Source: Galerina marginata (lineage: Eukaryota; Basidiomycota; Agaricomycetes; Agaricales; Galerinaceae). From it: 64,000 nucleotides of DNA. Position 1 is the stretch's first letter. Every line of letters begins with the position of its first letter. The notes below the pieces were generated by a model. The model saw only the letters and a list, made by a program, of their open reading frames with translations. It was not told where the DNA came from and did not search any database. Where the stretch lies: contig JAECYW010000008.1 in NCBI GenBank assembly GCA_023014335.1, positions 1,674,001 through 1,738,000 of the forward strand, written 5' to 3'. The translations under genes and the position numbers were made by a program. Positions 35,490 to 45,829 of this stretch are shown one piece after another.

Positions 35490-36955
35490 TAGGATGGACA
35501 GTTGCCCAATAAGCTTCATGCATCAGAACGGACAACTGTTCTTTGGGCAATTGTCCATCTATAAGACGTTTATGCTATATGATATGTTTATACTATAATG
35601 GTATTGGTTGTTTACAGTTTGATGGCATCAAATAAGATCATGTGACTTTGGATTTGCCTCTATTTACATGCTTGTTGCACATTTATGTAATTTTATAGCC
35701 TCAAATCCAAACAAATATAAATATAAGTCCTCAGGGCCACTGCATCTATGATATAAAAAGCCAAAAAGGTGTAAATTCCCAAAATGGCAAGACTTAGTCA
35801 TCCAGCCAGTTCTGTACTTAGCAGCATTTTTGATAAGTTTCTTAATCTATTAAATATTATTAAAATGCTTATATCTCAATGAGGAATGCAACTAGTAATG
35901 TGATTTAAATGCTAGAAATGTCTAAAAATAGATTACAGTAATCTGAGGGTATATTTCCTTTTTTGGAAATTTTCCCATCTGCCAAAAAATTCTCAGAGAA
36001 GCCTGATAACGATTACAAGTTCTTCTTACGTAGTAAAAGAACTTGTTTTCCGGCCTGCATAGCAGGCAGAAATGGTTTCTAACGCAATCATTCGAAATTC
36101 TCCCACTCATACAGTGACCCTGCATGGTTTCTGTATCTCAGCCATTACTTGGCCAATTTTTATGATCTTGGTATCAAAAAAATCGTAAAAATCAGGGCCT
36201 TCCTGGTCACGTGACCAGTTGATTTTAGGCTTGTTAGAACCGCCCCATTTTTCTGCTTTTTTTGAGTATAAGATCATCCTAATAGCTTCAGATTTGAGCG
36301 GACTATGCATTATTTACTTATTTAACCTTTACTTATAGTTGGAGTCACCTTCAAAGTAAGAACTTGTTTTTGCCATGCGCAGCAATGGCCTCTGACCAAG
36401 TTTTTTGTTTGGACAATAGCTCAATAAGGAAAACAGATAGGGGTATGATTTGAGTGGATTCAGGGTCGTCTACCCTGAACACAGGTTTTTTGTTAGTAGC
36501 ACAGCCACATCCAAGAACATTTAATATATTTTTGGACAGTTGTTCATTTGGGCAATTTATAAAATGAACAAGTTTCTATTTGGTCAACTGTCCAAGAATA
36601 TATCAAATGTTCTCGGATGTGGCTGTGCTACTAACAAAAAACCTGCGTTTAGGGTAGACGACCCTGAATCCACTCAAATCATATCCCTATCTGTTTTCCT
36701 TATTGAGCTATTGTCCAAACAAAAAATTGTTATCAGGCTTTTTTGAGAAATTTTTGGCAGACGGGAAAATTTCCAAAAAAGGAAATATACCCTCAGATTA
36801 ATGTAATCTATTTTTAGACATTTCTAGCATTTAAATCACATGATCAATCCTCTTCTCTATTGTGATATTAGGCCAACAATATGCTTTATATTATATCTTG
36901 GTAAACTGTCCTTTGGACAGTTGTCCCTTCTGATGCATGAGGCTTAATGAGCAAT
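35490..36955. repeat. Fold-back element, second copy of the GATGCATCAG family
   Basis: The left end (TTCATGCATCAGAACGGACA near 35516) recurs inverted at the right (TGTCCCTTCTGATGCATGAG near 36923), with GGACAGTTG words on both sides. An inner inverted pair carries CACAGCCACATCC (36494) and GGATGTGGCTGTG (36616), flanked by TTTTTTGTTAGTAG / CTACTAACAAAAAA. Interior words match 19130-20050. The middle (about 36010-36410) contains a copy of the TACGTAG hairpin module and a GCCATGCGCAGCAATGGC hairpin (about 36374) like that at the ends of the giant fold-back, so this element has absorbed or been assembled from that family. Confidence 0.65.
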
Positions 36956-37923
36956 TCCCCAAGATTTATGTTTCAAACTGACAGCTATTGGTGGAAATAT
37001 AGACAAATTCTGGCATATATCACGATTTTCAGATTAATGCAAATTGTGCTTGACAGCATTGTTATCCTTTATTTCTTTGTAAACCTTAAATTCTTAAGAT
37101 TGGGACCTCCTGGTAGTACATTCCTTTCTTCCTACCCTCTTAATTCTTATTTCTTTTCACAGACACTGCAACACCACTGACATACTGACCAGCTCAAAGT
37201 GGACATTTGCGATGATGAAGGGAAAGTTACGACGAGAGGAGTCCTACCAGTTCTCATCGATGGCAGGATCACGATCGCGATGAACCAATTACGAGTTCTT
37301 ACGTAGTAAAAGAACTCGTTTTCTACACTCGATAGCAGAAGGATTTGATTCCTAACGCGATGGTTCGAAATTCTCCCACTGCTTCATTTTTTGTGAGCGA
37401 CCCTGAATTAAAAGTCTACAAACTTTTCTAATAGTGTCAAAATCATTATTGACCATGGGAATGGTTGTCTGATGTCCGTTGCTATGGTCTATTTTTAGCT
37501 TTTGTTCCTGGACACCTAAACTAAGGTTAGGTTTTGTCAGTAACGTGATTAAATATCACTTCTTTTACTTTGCAGTCCGTTACAGGCTCTTGCTCTGGTT
37601 GCTAAGGTTTATATATAGCTTATATGACTAAACAGTCACCAAACATGGTTCATGTCAGTTGTATATCTATTTATATACTTCTAGATGCATTCCAGTAATA
37701 AATAATACTCGTTGTAAGTCTTGTTCAACTTCTCCTAGTACTTTCTATATCCTTCAATGTAATACTTCTGTTTACCGTTGGTTTGAAATCAAACTCAGGA
37801 GAATTGACATGCTAAAAATGAACACATCAAAAACTTTAAGCATTGAAAATGCCTTTTAAATACAAGTCTGAGGTTGAATATTGATAACAAGCCAAATAAA
37901 TTTTTTTTTGTGTTGTGGCTGTG
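36956..37923. other. Repeat remnants, no gene
   Basis: About 37285-37560 is a diverged copy of the fold-back segment near 29340-29570: a GAGTTCTTACGTAGTAAAAG hairpin, GATAGCAGAAGG, AATTCTCCCACTGCTTCATT and CCTGAATTAAAAGTCTACAA. The rest is AT-rich without coding signals. Confidence 0.55.
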
Positions 37924-37965
37924 CTAACCCTAAGAGGACCGACGCGTCGGTCCTCTTAGGGTTAG
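37924..37965. repeat. 42-base perfect palindrome, copy 1
   Basis: The left half is CTAACCCTAAGAGGACCGAC followed by the central CG step of ACGCGT, then the exact complement. The outer ends CTAACCCTAA / TTAGGGTTAG are telomere-like. It is preceded by TTGTGGCTGTG. Confidence 0.9.
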
Positions 37966-38070
37966 AACCAAAAACACACCTAAATTTTTAAACCTCAGAA
38001 ATGCTTTTTAAGTATAAGTCTGAGGTTGAATATTGATAACAAGCCAAATTTTTTTTTTTATTGTGGCTGT

Positions 38071-38114
38071 GCTAACCCTAAGAGGACCGACGCGTCGGTC
38101 CTCTTAGGGTTAGC
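38071..38114. repeat. Palindrome copy 2 (44 bases)
   Basis: Same 42-base core as copy 1, extended by one base pair on each side (G...C). Preceded by ATTGTGGCTGTG. About 100 bases to its left, CAAGCCAAAT and AAGTCTGAGGTTGAATATTG are shared with the sequence left of copy 1, so copies 1 and 2 arose as a tandem duplication of about 148 bases. Confidence 0.9.
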
Positions 38115-38150
38115 ATCACAACCCAACCCAAAATTTTTTTTTGATTGTGG

Positions 38151-38202
38151 CTGTGCTAACCCTAAGAGGACCGACGCGTCGGTCCTCTTAGGGTTAGCAC
38201 AG
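38151..38202. repeat. Palindrome copy 3 (52 bases)
   Basis: Same core, with perfect pairing extended to CTGTG...CACAG, giving 26-base arms with no loop. Preceded by GATTGTGG, so the GTGGCTGTG box lies partly inside the stem. Confidence 0.9.
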
Positions 38203-38236
38203 TAAATTATACCTCAGATTTCTATTCAAAACTTCT

Positions 38237-38570
38237 CTGAGCTACAACAGTTGAAATACATTTCTAATAGATTAAAGTTCTGCTTTGCTTGAACATCGTA
38301 CTGTACCTAAAGTCCTATGTATTTTATTCATCAAGAGCTAATATTACATCACTCTTACACCTATATCTTTTTAACCAATATAGCCTCTTGGGGGCCCCCC
38401 TGAGCTTTAGCGAAGGTGGGGTGGCTAGGTTGGTTAAAAAGTTATAGGTGTAAGAGTGATATATTATTGACTCTTGATGAATAAAATACATAGGATGCTT
38501 AATACAGTACAACGTCATGTCAAACTTAACTTAAATCTATTAGAAATGTATTTCAACTGTTGTAGCTCAG
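38237..38570. repeat. Inverted-repeat element, 334 bases
   Basis: CTGAGCTACAACAGTTGAAA at 38237 pairs with its complement ending at 38570, and TCCTATGTATTTTATTCATC at 38313 with its complement ending 38495. Arms are about 150 bases with some mismatches around a GC-rich centre (GGGGGCCCCCC near 38392). It lies directly beside the palindrome cluster. MITE- or fold-back-like, non-coding. Confidence 0.65.
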
Positions 38571-38756
38571 TGAAGAAAGTGTATACTCATAAACTTAGGG
38601 GAAAATCTCTGTGGATATAATAAATAAAAAGTGCATTCTTTTATATACAGTACATTTCTATATACATATCTATACATATGTCAGCTCTATTTACATACAT
38701 GATAAGATTAATCGTCAGCTGCAGCAAATATCTATCAATAGCAAGTTTACTCAAAT

Positions 38757-39743
38757 TTAGTTATAAAAATTACGCTGATAACTTACAAATCCAGATGGCC
38801 TCCCTGCTTGTGGTGCTCCACATACTCCAGCGCCAACTGTCCAGTATATAGTATCGAGCCGTGGTCGTATGTGGTTGAAATTGATGCCAGGCATAACATA
38901 ACCCATTTCACCTGCTGCTGGAACAATTTGGCATTTGAGGAAAGGCCAAAGAATACATCCGCGATCTCCAATAACTCGAGGAGTCAGTGGACAGACTGGA
39001 TCAATGCGGCATCGATGCTCAAGTGCCATGGTATTCCCACCCATTTCAATATTATGAAGATCACAAGTAGTGATGAATCCTCGATTGGCATATTTCCTTT
39101 GCATGTTGGTCGAGATTTCTTCAGCTTCATGCCTTCCAAGGTAGGGATTGTTGCGATTTTGGTCAAAGGCCATCCATGGATTGTTCAGAGAGATGCGGAA
39201 GTGAAGAAGAGCAGGGTAGGCAGAGAATAGACCTTTTGGAGTGATCGCATTCATCATTGCGGTGGTTGGCTCGTAGAAAATTGATTCCAAAGGTGAATGT
39301 CCATTTTTGATAATGAGAATCCGGATTGTGTGTCTTGCATCCTTGTGGGAAAAGATGATGCGGTCGCAGATGACAGGATTATAAGAATGGAATCTGGTGT
39401 CAGGGATATAGAGAGTGTAGCCATGGAGGATTTTGGTTTGGAAGAGTCGGACTGCATGGGTAGACATGACGATATCGAGATTATTGGAGTTGAAGCGCTG
39501 GTCTTTTGGAAGGAGGGGCTGAAGAGCAAAGGATCCAGTGATGATGGCCTGACAGTCTGCCAGAGCTGACATGAAAATATCCAGAGTGAATCCAAAATCC
39601 TCTAGCATGGATCCAATCAAGTTGCAGTTATACCGGTTTAAACAAAAAAGATGACTTTTGCTGGTTTCAGCAAAAGATTGGCGATCATATGCAGAGAGAT
39701 TGTTGAGTATTTTGTTCTGAATGGCAGCTGGAAGGAAGAACAT
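38757..39743 (-). CDS. F-box-like / nucleotidyltransferase-like protein
   Basis: An open frame of 328 residues starting MFFLPAAIQNKILNNLSAYD, an F-box-like opening, followed by ITGSFALQPLLPKDQRFNSN and LDIVMSTHAVRLF. This arrangement (GSFAL..., then LDI) is reminiscent of nucleotidyltransferase-fold proteins but lacks a clear catalytic pair. Cysteine/histidine residues near the C-terminus (HRCRIDPVC) could bind metal. It ends SYQRNFYN at 38757-38759. It may be the last exon of the gene that starts at 40730: an acceptor at CAACAAAG would keep frame, but the more obvious CACAG acceptor would not. I do not recognise the family. Confidence 0.5.
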   Translation of the reverse strand: MFFLPAAIQNKILNNLSAYDRQSFAETSKSHLFCLNRYNCNLIGSMLEDFGFTLDIFMSALADCQAIITGSFALQPLLPKDQRFNSNNLDIVMSTHAVRLFQTKILHGYTLYIPDTRFHSYNPVICDRIIFSHKDARHTIRILIIKNGHSPLESIFYEPTTAMMNAITPKGLFSAYPALLHFRISLNNPWMAFDQNRNNPYLGRHEAEEISTNMQRKYANRGFITTCDLHNIEMGGNTMALEHRCRIDPVCPLTPRVIGDRGCILWPFLKCQIVPAAGEMGYVMPGINFNHIRPRLDTIYWTVGAGVCGAPQAGRPSGFVSYQRNFYN

Positions 39744-39830
39744 TTTGCTGTGATGAACAGCATATGTTACTTTGTTGACTGTTCATATAATCAGATATCA
39801 ATAGCCAGATAAATAATAACACAGGCTTAC

Positions 39831-40730
39831 TGATATTACCGCTTAGGATTCCAACAGACTTGGCAAGAATCAGAATAAAAGCCTGGACATCTGGTCCTAG
39901 AACTTCTTCTTCTGCTAAAGCGATCAAATCAACAAGATTTTTGGAGTTTCCCCATCTGTCCCAGAGAGTTTTTGATGCGTGTTTGAGTTCGTCTGATAGA
40001 TGAGGGATACTATTGTTGACCTCGAAGATGTTAGGTCTCCTAGTTGCCCTGTCTTCACCAACAGGAATTGGTATAGTTGCGCCCAAGTTGATTTCAAGAC
40101 AAGCTGCAGCTTGGCGAACCACGCAAATGGCATGACGACGAGATTCTTCATTTTTCATGGATTGGTTGACAATAGATTGCACAGTGCCTTTCCACAACAA
40201 CTTGAGAGCATCGCAATTGAACTTTCCTAGTGGAAGATTATTGGAAATGAAGCGTTCTAGATGGAGCTCTCTAGCATCCTCTTCCAGAGGATACTCAAGT
40301 TCTTCAGACACTATGGTTAATTTTAATCAGTAAGTTATAAAGTTATATATAAGTTTGATTACTTACTATTTGTATCTTCTATTACAGTATTATTGGCCTC
40401 TGTATGAAAAGTATTGAGTCAATATTATTAACATAGTCATAAACTCTAGACATACCTATAATCGGAACACCAGAGTTGTTGGCCTCTGTATGAAAAGTAT
40501 TGAGTCAATATTATTAACATAGTCATAAATTCTAGACATACCTATAATCGGAACACCAGAGTTGTTTTCCATATCCACTTGATTAGTAGCTGTAGAAGCC
40601 TTGTGAATTCGAGCAGAGCGACGACGGTAAGGAGTTTCTATTATTTGAAAAATTAGCTTTATAACAACTTTGAATTTAAATGTAACCCACCAGCATGAGT
40701 GGCTTGCTTTTTAGTCTGACTTTTGGCCAT
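39831..40730 (-). CDS. Unknown multi-exon protein (possible 5' part of the neighbour)
   Basis: ATG at 40728-40730, MAKSQTKKQATHA, then an intron, TPYRRRSARIHKASTATNQ and short repeated exons encoding EANNSGVPII. The main exon follows with EDARELHLERFISNNLPLG, LWKGTVQSIVNQSMKNEE, DELKHASKTLWDRWGNSK and FILILAKSVGILSGNI. The N-terminus is basic with no signal peptide. The main exon ends near 39831 at a GTAAGC donor, and the downstream frame at 39743 may be the continuation. One internal exon-intron unit is tandemly duplicated (40393-40564). I do not recognise the protein family. Confidence 0.5.
40393..40564. repeat. 86-base tandem duplication of one exon plus its intron
   Basis: 40393-40478 and 40479-40564 are the same 86 bases with one visible mismatch (AAACTC versus AAATTC). 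Each contains a 30-base exon piece (EANNSGVPII on the minus strand) and a 56-base intron with GT and AG ends, so the duplication adds ten residues and one intron without breaking frame. Confidence 0.85.
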
Positions 40731-40879
40731 AGTGATGATAACAGGAAGAATAGAGAATATTTGGCTAGAGAGTATGAGTGAAGGAGAAAGGAAAGGAACT
40801 GAAGAAATTGGACGAAGTTGAACCAGTTTATATATTGTATCGGCTAGTCTTCCCTGAAGCAGTGACAGACTGTTTTGCG

Positions 40880-41040
40880 GCAAGCTCCATAAGATCCGCA
40901 AGATCCGTAACCTCTTCTGAATGCATAAGATCCGCAACTCTATTCAATACTGAAGATTTGTAAGCCCTATTAAATACACAAGATCCGTAAGCTTATGCAA
41001 GATCCGTTTACACAAGATCCGTAACCTTACACAAGACAAG
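40880..41040. repeat. Cluster of AAGATCCGTAA-type motifs
   Basis: Eight or so copies of AAGATCCG(T/C)AA or close variants at irregular spacing, with related CACAAGA(C) words. The cluster lies 150-310 bases upstream of the start codon at 40730 (minus strand), which places it in the promoter region. It could be a binding-site cluster or a decayed tandem repeat. Confidence 0.55.
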
Positions 41041-41168
41041 ACCCTTGCTTAATAGCGTATGCGGTCCATCCGGTCACAAATTTGCTATAAGATTATCCAA
41101 CTTGTTAAATCTTTTATTAATATATTTATATTGAATAAAGAAACTGCTATTAGAGTATTATGAAATAT

Positions 41169-42355
41169 CTAATCTTTCAGTTTCATACGGCTCAGTCTAT
41201 CGCGTGCTTCTACAACTTCATCTGTGGCATATCCAACCTTTCTTTTTAAAGAAACCTGCCTCACTGTCTGGTTTTTAGTTCGATTGCGTATTATGGCAGC
41301 TTCCTAAAGTTAAGTTACATCAGAGTCTAATCATCACAAGCTTAATAACTCAATACGCACCCTTAAAGATGAGGTGTCCAAAATGGTAATTGCCCGAAGA
41401 ACCGTCAACATCCTATATTTTGCATTCTTCATTTGGATACAGATAAAGGAAAGTTGGGCTTCAACGATATCTCCACACCGGAACTTTATAGGATTGACTT
41501 GTTGATACCTGCATGATTATTATTAAAGATCTTAAAAGGTCTAATCAGAACAGAAACTTACTTGGTTTCTTGTTCACGATCCTCAAGGAGTTCATAGTAC
41601 TCAACTTCATTTTCTGTAGTATGAACAAACTGTTCATCAATATCCATAGCAGCAGCAAGGATTCCATGTGGATCGACTTCATTTGAGAAAGGTAATATTT
41701 CATCCGTGATTGCATGTTTGCGAAGTGTGAAAAAGCGGTTGTTCATGTCAATAGCTGGATAGCCTTCAAAAGAAGCAGAATTCCAATCCTCGAGAGCGCC
41801 TTGTGGAAAGGTGCGTGAGAATATCTGGTGAATTTCTTGAGCATTTTGTATAGCCTGATAGAAAAGTGTGCTGCCCAGTCCAGTGAGTGTTACTGATTGC
41901 CGCATAAAATGTCGTTGTTTAGGTTCACTGTGTGTATATTATATTTAACATTGGCTGGCTCTTTAGTGTTTTTGACAACTTTTCTGACTTACATATTAAA
42001 TGGCTGCGATATAGGTGGAAGTGACTTCTGGCTTAATACACCTTGAACACGCAATACCACTTCTTCAGCGTCTTCAGTGGTCATATTACGGATAAGTTTC
42101 CAGCTTCTATTTTGCTCCACTGGAGTGACTTGGACCTGATTCTTAATGCCGTCTGTCTAGTATTGTTTCAGTCACGTTTGTCATTTTAAAAGACATACAT
42201 GGTTACACACCGCATTAAAATGACATAACTGCTTTCTCTTATGTACCTGGCTTTCAGCAAGCCTCTCCACTTTGCTTTCTAAAATCTCGTTAATAAGAAA
42301 AAAAACTATGAAAGTTTGACTAACCGGTAGCTTTCATATCATAGAATTGATCCAT
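41169..42355 (-). CDS. Unknown multi-exon protein
   Basis: Splice model: MDQFYDMKAT, ESKVERLAESQ, TDGIKNQVQVTPVEQNRSW, then a core with RQSVTLTGLGSTLFYQAIQN, RTFPQGALEDWNSASFEGYP and EVDPHGILAAAMDIDEQFVH. After further introns come FRCGDIVEAQLSFICIQMKN, KYRMLTVLRAITILDTSSLR and the basic C-terminus RDRLSRMKLKD, ending at 41169-41171. About 275 residues. No domain recognised. It is divergent from the acidic-protein gene, with about 660 bases between the starts. Confidence 0.6.
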
Positions 42356-43014
42356 AGTGCTTTGTCAATAGGTTGGAGAAAGAAGGAATACTTTCACAAA
42401 TTTTTTTGCTCGCTTTTAAAGCATATTCCACTTCTATGATCGATCAATCAAATTCTCCTATGCTCGTAAAAAAAAAAGCTTTGTCACTTCCTTTTTAGGT
42501 GTTGGATCAATCTAGTCTTGTGGACCCTTGACGGTGTACCTTTAGAAATGGCGCTATATTCTTTTTTATTTCAATATAGACTTGAAATTTTCCCATTCAG
42601 TTGCTAGGAACTTTGGAGTCGGACCGGAAATGTGTTAGGTCTGCTGACCGGACAAGAATCTAGAACCCTGTTTTTACATCTTGGCATTATCAAATCGGAT
42701 CTTCTTTTCTATAACTAAATAGACGGTGATCTGGTTTCCAGCCAACCTGTCAGGGTCCCCACAGTTAGAATTTGGCGGTTCTTAATTTCTATGTCATTCA
42801 GAAGCTTTTTTTTATAGGGGCTCAATATATATTTGTACGTAACCCACCGTAATTGATCTGAAATGTAAATCCATTCTACTCCTAAAAAATCGGATCTTTT
42901 GTGTGATCCGAAATCCTTTGGGGAAGTCTGAGAGGTATAAGAAGCCACAGATTTCTTTCTGTCTATCCAGTCGTCTTCCCTCAAATCTTAACTCTCATAC
43001 ACACTACACCTGTT

Positions 43015-45546
43015 ATGCCACCTAAAAGAAAAGTCAAACAAGACTCCTCTTCAGAGGAAAATCACAGGTAGATATTGAATTATCTGTTCTTTTTTGATAT
43101 ATGCTGAAAGTTATTGCTATTATTATAGTGCGAGTGAAAATGAAACCTCTGATGCTGCCTCTTTGTATGTTCTGCTTATTGTATTTTACTTTTTTGAGTC
43201 TAAACTTTCATTGCAGATCGGATCAGCCCCCACCTCCGTGCTTTTTTGCTTCTTTATCCATGTTAAGATATTATGACACTAATATGGTTTTCTAGGGTTA
43301 CTCCGAGAAGGTCTCAGAGAGTAGGGCCTCCTCAAGCAACTGCAGGAAGCCTGTGAGTAGTTAGTTCAGATATTTTGCCTCTTTTATTAATTACTTTATT
43401 AATCAGCTCCAAGTCTAAGAAGAAAAACATCGACACTGCTGCATTTACTCCAAGGTATTTTGGTTTTCATTTTTATGAACTTTATATTAAAGGCTATTTT
43501 AGTCCTGAACAGAAGTCACCAAAAAAACCTCGTCATACTTCACAGTCAAAGCCTCCCAACACTCCTACAATGAAGTCTTCTGCCAAAAATTTGAAACTCA
43601 AATCACCTATTGTTTTGATTCAAACAAAGAGAAAGACTACCAAGGCTATTAAGGAAGAGACTGAATCGGAATCTGATAGCGCTAGTGAAGAAGAGGTGTT
43701 TGATAGTGATGATGCTGAAGTTGCAGAGGAAGATGAAGATGAGGCAGAAGATGAAGATGAGGCAGAAGATGAAGAGGAGGAAGATGATGAACAAGATTCT
43801 GATGCTAATTTCATAGATGATGAAGCGTATGTTTTGTTTTTTTTTTTTCTTTTTTGACTGTAAGCTAATTTTCCCTTTTCTGTTTTTCTTTTCTTAGGGA
43901 GGAGGATAACAGCTCAGAGGATGATGAGCTTCCTTTGAGTAAGTCCAAAGGAAAGACTAAGACTAGGTGTGTATGGTATATTTTCTTCAGAATATTATTT
44001 AATCCAGTTTTTTTAGTAACAATCCTCAACGTCAGAAAATTGTCAACTCAGCCATGTATGTTCATTATTTTTGTTTCTATAATATATTTACTTTGTTGAC
44101 TTTTTGTGGCTTATAGAAAAAAGGCAAAGGAGGCTAAATCGAAAGAAGAAAAGTCTTTTGCTAAGAGAAAAGATGATTTGAAAGATACTGGTGTTTATCT
44201 GGAGGATTTGATCACTAAAGATCCTCTTGAAAGGTATGCATTTCTGTTGATTAATCAATTTTATTGCCTGATACTATATATATATAGTCGTCCCAAGTTA
44301 CGGAAATGCCAGATCTATGATAAAGACTTGGTTGATGTCTTCCTTGCCAAAACTTACAAGGATCTTCCCAAATTGCCTAGGTATCTACTTATTTACTGCC
44401 TATAGCTAATTGACTAACAATATTTCAGTGGATACACCAACAATCGATATCTTCCTGCAGGTGAAGCACCGGAGCCTATGATGTATGTCTCAGAACTGCT
44501 GCCAAATTTGACAAAGACTAGCAAGAAGTAAATCATTCTATTCTATTTTGATATTCTGTTTTAACTTTATTCGGATAGGTACTTGCTGGATTTGTTCACT
44601 TTTGTTTCGGACACAGGCACGAGCACCGTCAACTTGTCAAGAATCGAACCTTGTGACCTTATCGCCAAAAAACCAGACACTGGATCCATCTATCCTTTGA
44701 TCACTTTACGAAACCAGAAAACTCCGGCTCTCTGTCTCAGTCTTATATGTGTTGATGAAGACTACACTCGTCATGCCAAGGATATTAACGGTTCATCGTA
44801 CAAGATTCTAACAGGCGTAATTCAGACTATGGAATATGAAAGATTGGTTGCCACTCTCTGCTTGGTTTACAAGGTACCTGGTATCAAAACCCTGATGTCC
44901 AACAATCGCTGGTCTTTTTCATCCCGCCCCGGAAGCTCCAATAATAAAGCTCAAAGTATGTTTATTTGACTCTAATCTTTTATTCATCTCAATATTGTTG
45001 CTAATAGATTCATATGGCCGCGCCGGTCCTTCTCGTCCTATGGGCACCAAGAAGTTGAGTCCTGCCAATGCACAGCAGGCTCAATTCAAAAATTCAAAGT
45101 GGAAGCTGGGATATACCTGTGATGAGACCAGTGAGTTTCTCATTGATATCTTGTTTTTAAAGATATTAACTTGTTTATAACCAGTTCCTATCTTGGATGG
45201 GCGATCTCTTCAGATTGATCTTCCAAAGGGTCTACGCAAGGTTGCTGAAACTCTTCCTGTCTTTCCAGGAGATATTCCAACTGGATCTTTGACTCTTGTT
45301 GGATACACCACTTTGGGTTATAACTCGCAGAAGTCCCCGGATGAGCTTACGATTGGAACCAACATCTGTTGGGCTGTGGTTTTGGCAACACCAAAGGCGT
45401 AAGTGCAATGACCTTTTATACTTTTAAAAAACATATTAATTAATAGGGTTTTATCAGGTAGAAGGATCTATGACTTCCCTCGATCTATGTGGCATGATGA
45501 TCCCTTGTTTGATATGTTGAGACAAAGGTTATCAGAGCTTCATTGA
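43015..45546 (+). CDS. Acidic low-complexity protein with unknown C-terminal domain
   Basis: MPPKRKVKQDSSSEEN starts at 43015. A lysine-rich then strongly acidic stretch follows (EESESDSASEE-type runs at 43660-43830), typical of nuclear, chromatin-associated proteins. Short exons continue into a folded-looking C-terminal part with KYLLDLFTFVSDTGTSTVNL, LITLRNQKTPALCLSLICVD, MEYERLVATLCLVYKVPGI and GDIPTGSLTLVGYTTLGYNS. It ends LRQRLSELH at 45546. About ten introns of 50-70 bases. I do not recognise the C-terminal domain. Nuclear location is inferred from composition only. Confidence 0.6.
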
Positions 45547-45829
45547 GTCTTTCTTGTCATTCGCATGTTTTCATTGTTATTCAACTAACAATGTTCAACT
45601 CAATCTTGTCACATACTTGTATCCTCTCTGCATCTCATCACACGCCACACAATACTTGCTTGTATATATCTCATCAAATGGCTCTTGAATCACCCCTTGT
45701 AAAATGTCTATGTATCAATATATTTTTTGTTATTTGCTCTCAGTATCAGAATGGCAAAATTTGACTGAATTTCAGGGTTATAAAAACATACAAAAACATC
45801 ATAAAAGTGTCAATACAGCAGATGATATG

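Noticed and set aside
37924..38202. CRISPR-like array of repeats
   Set aside because: The repeats are few, perfectly palindromic and irregularly spaced in a eukaryotic genome; there are no spacers of uniform length and no cas genes.
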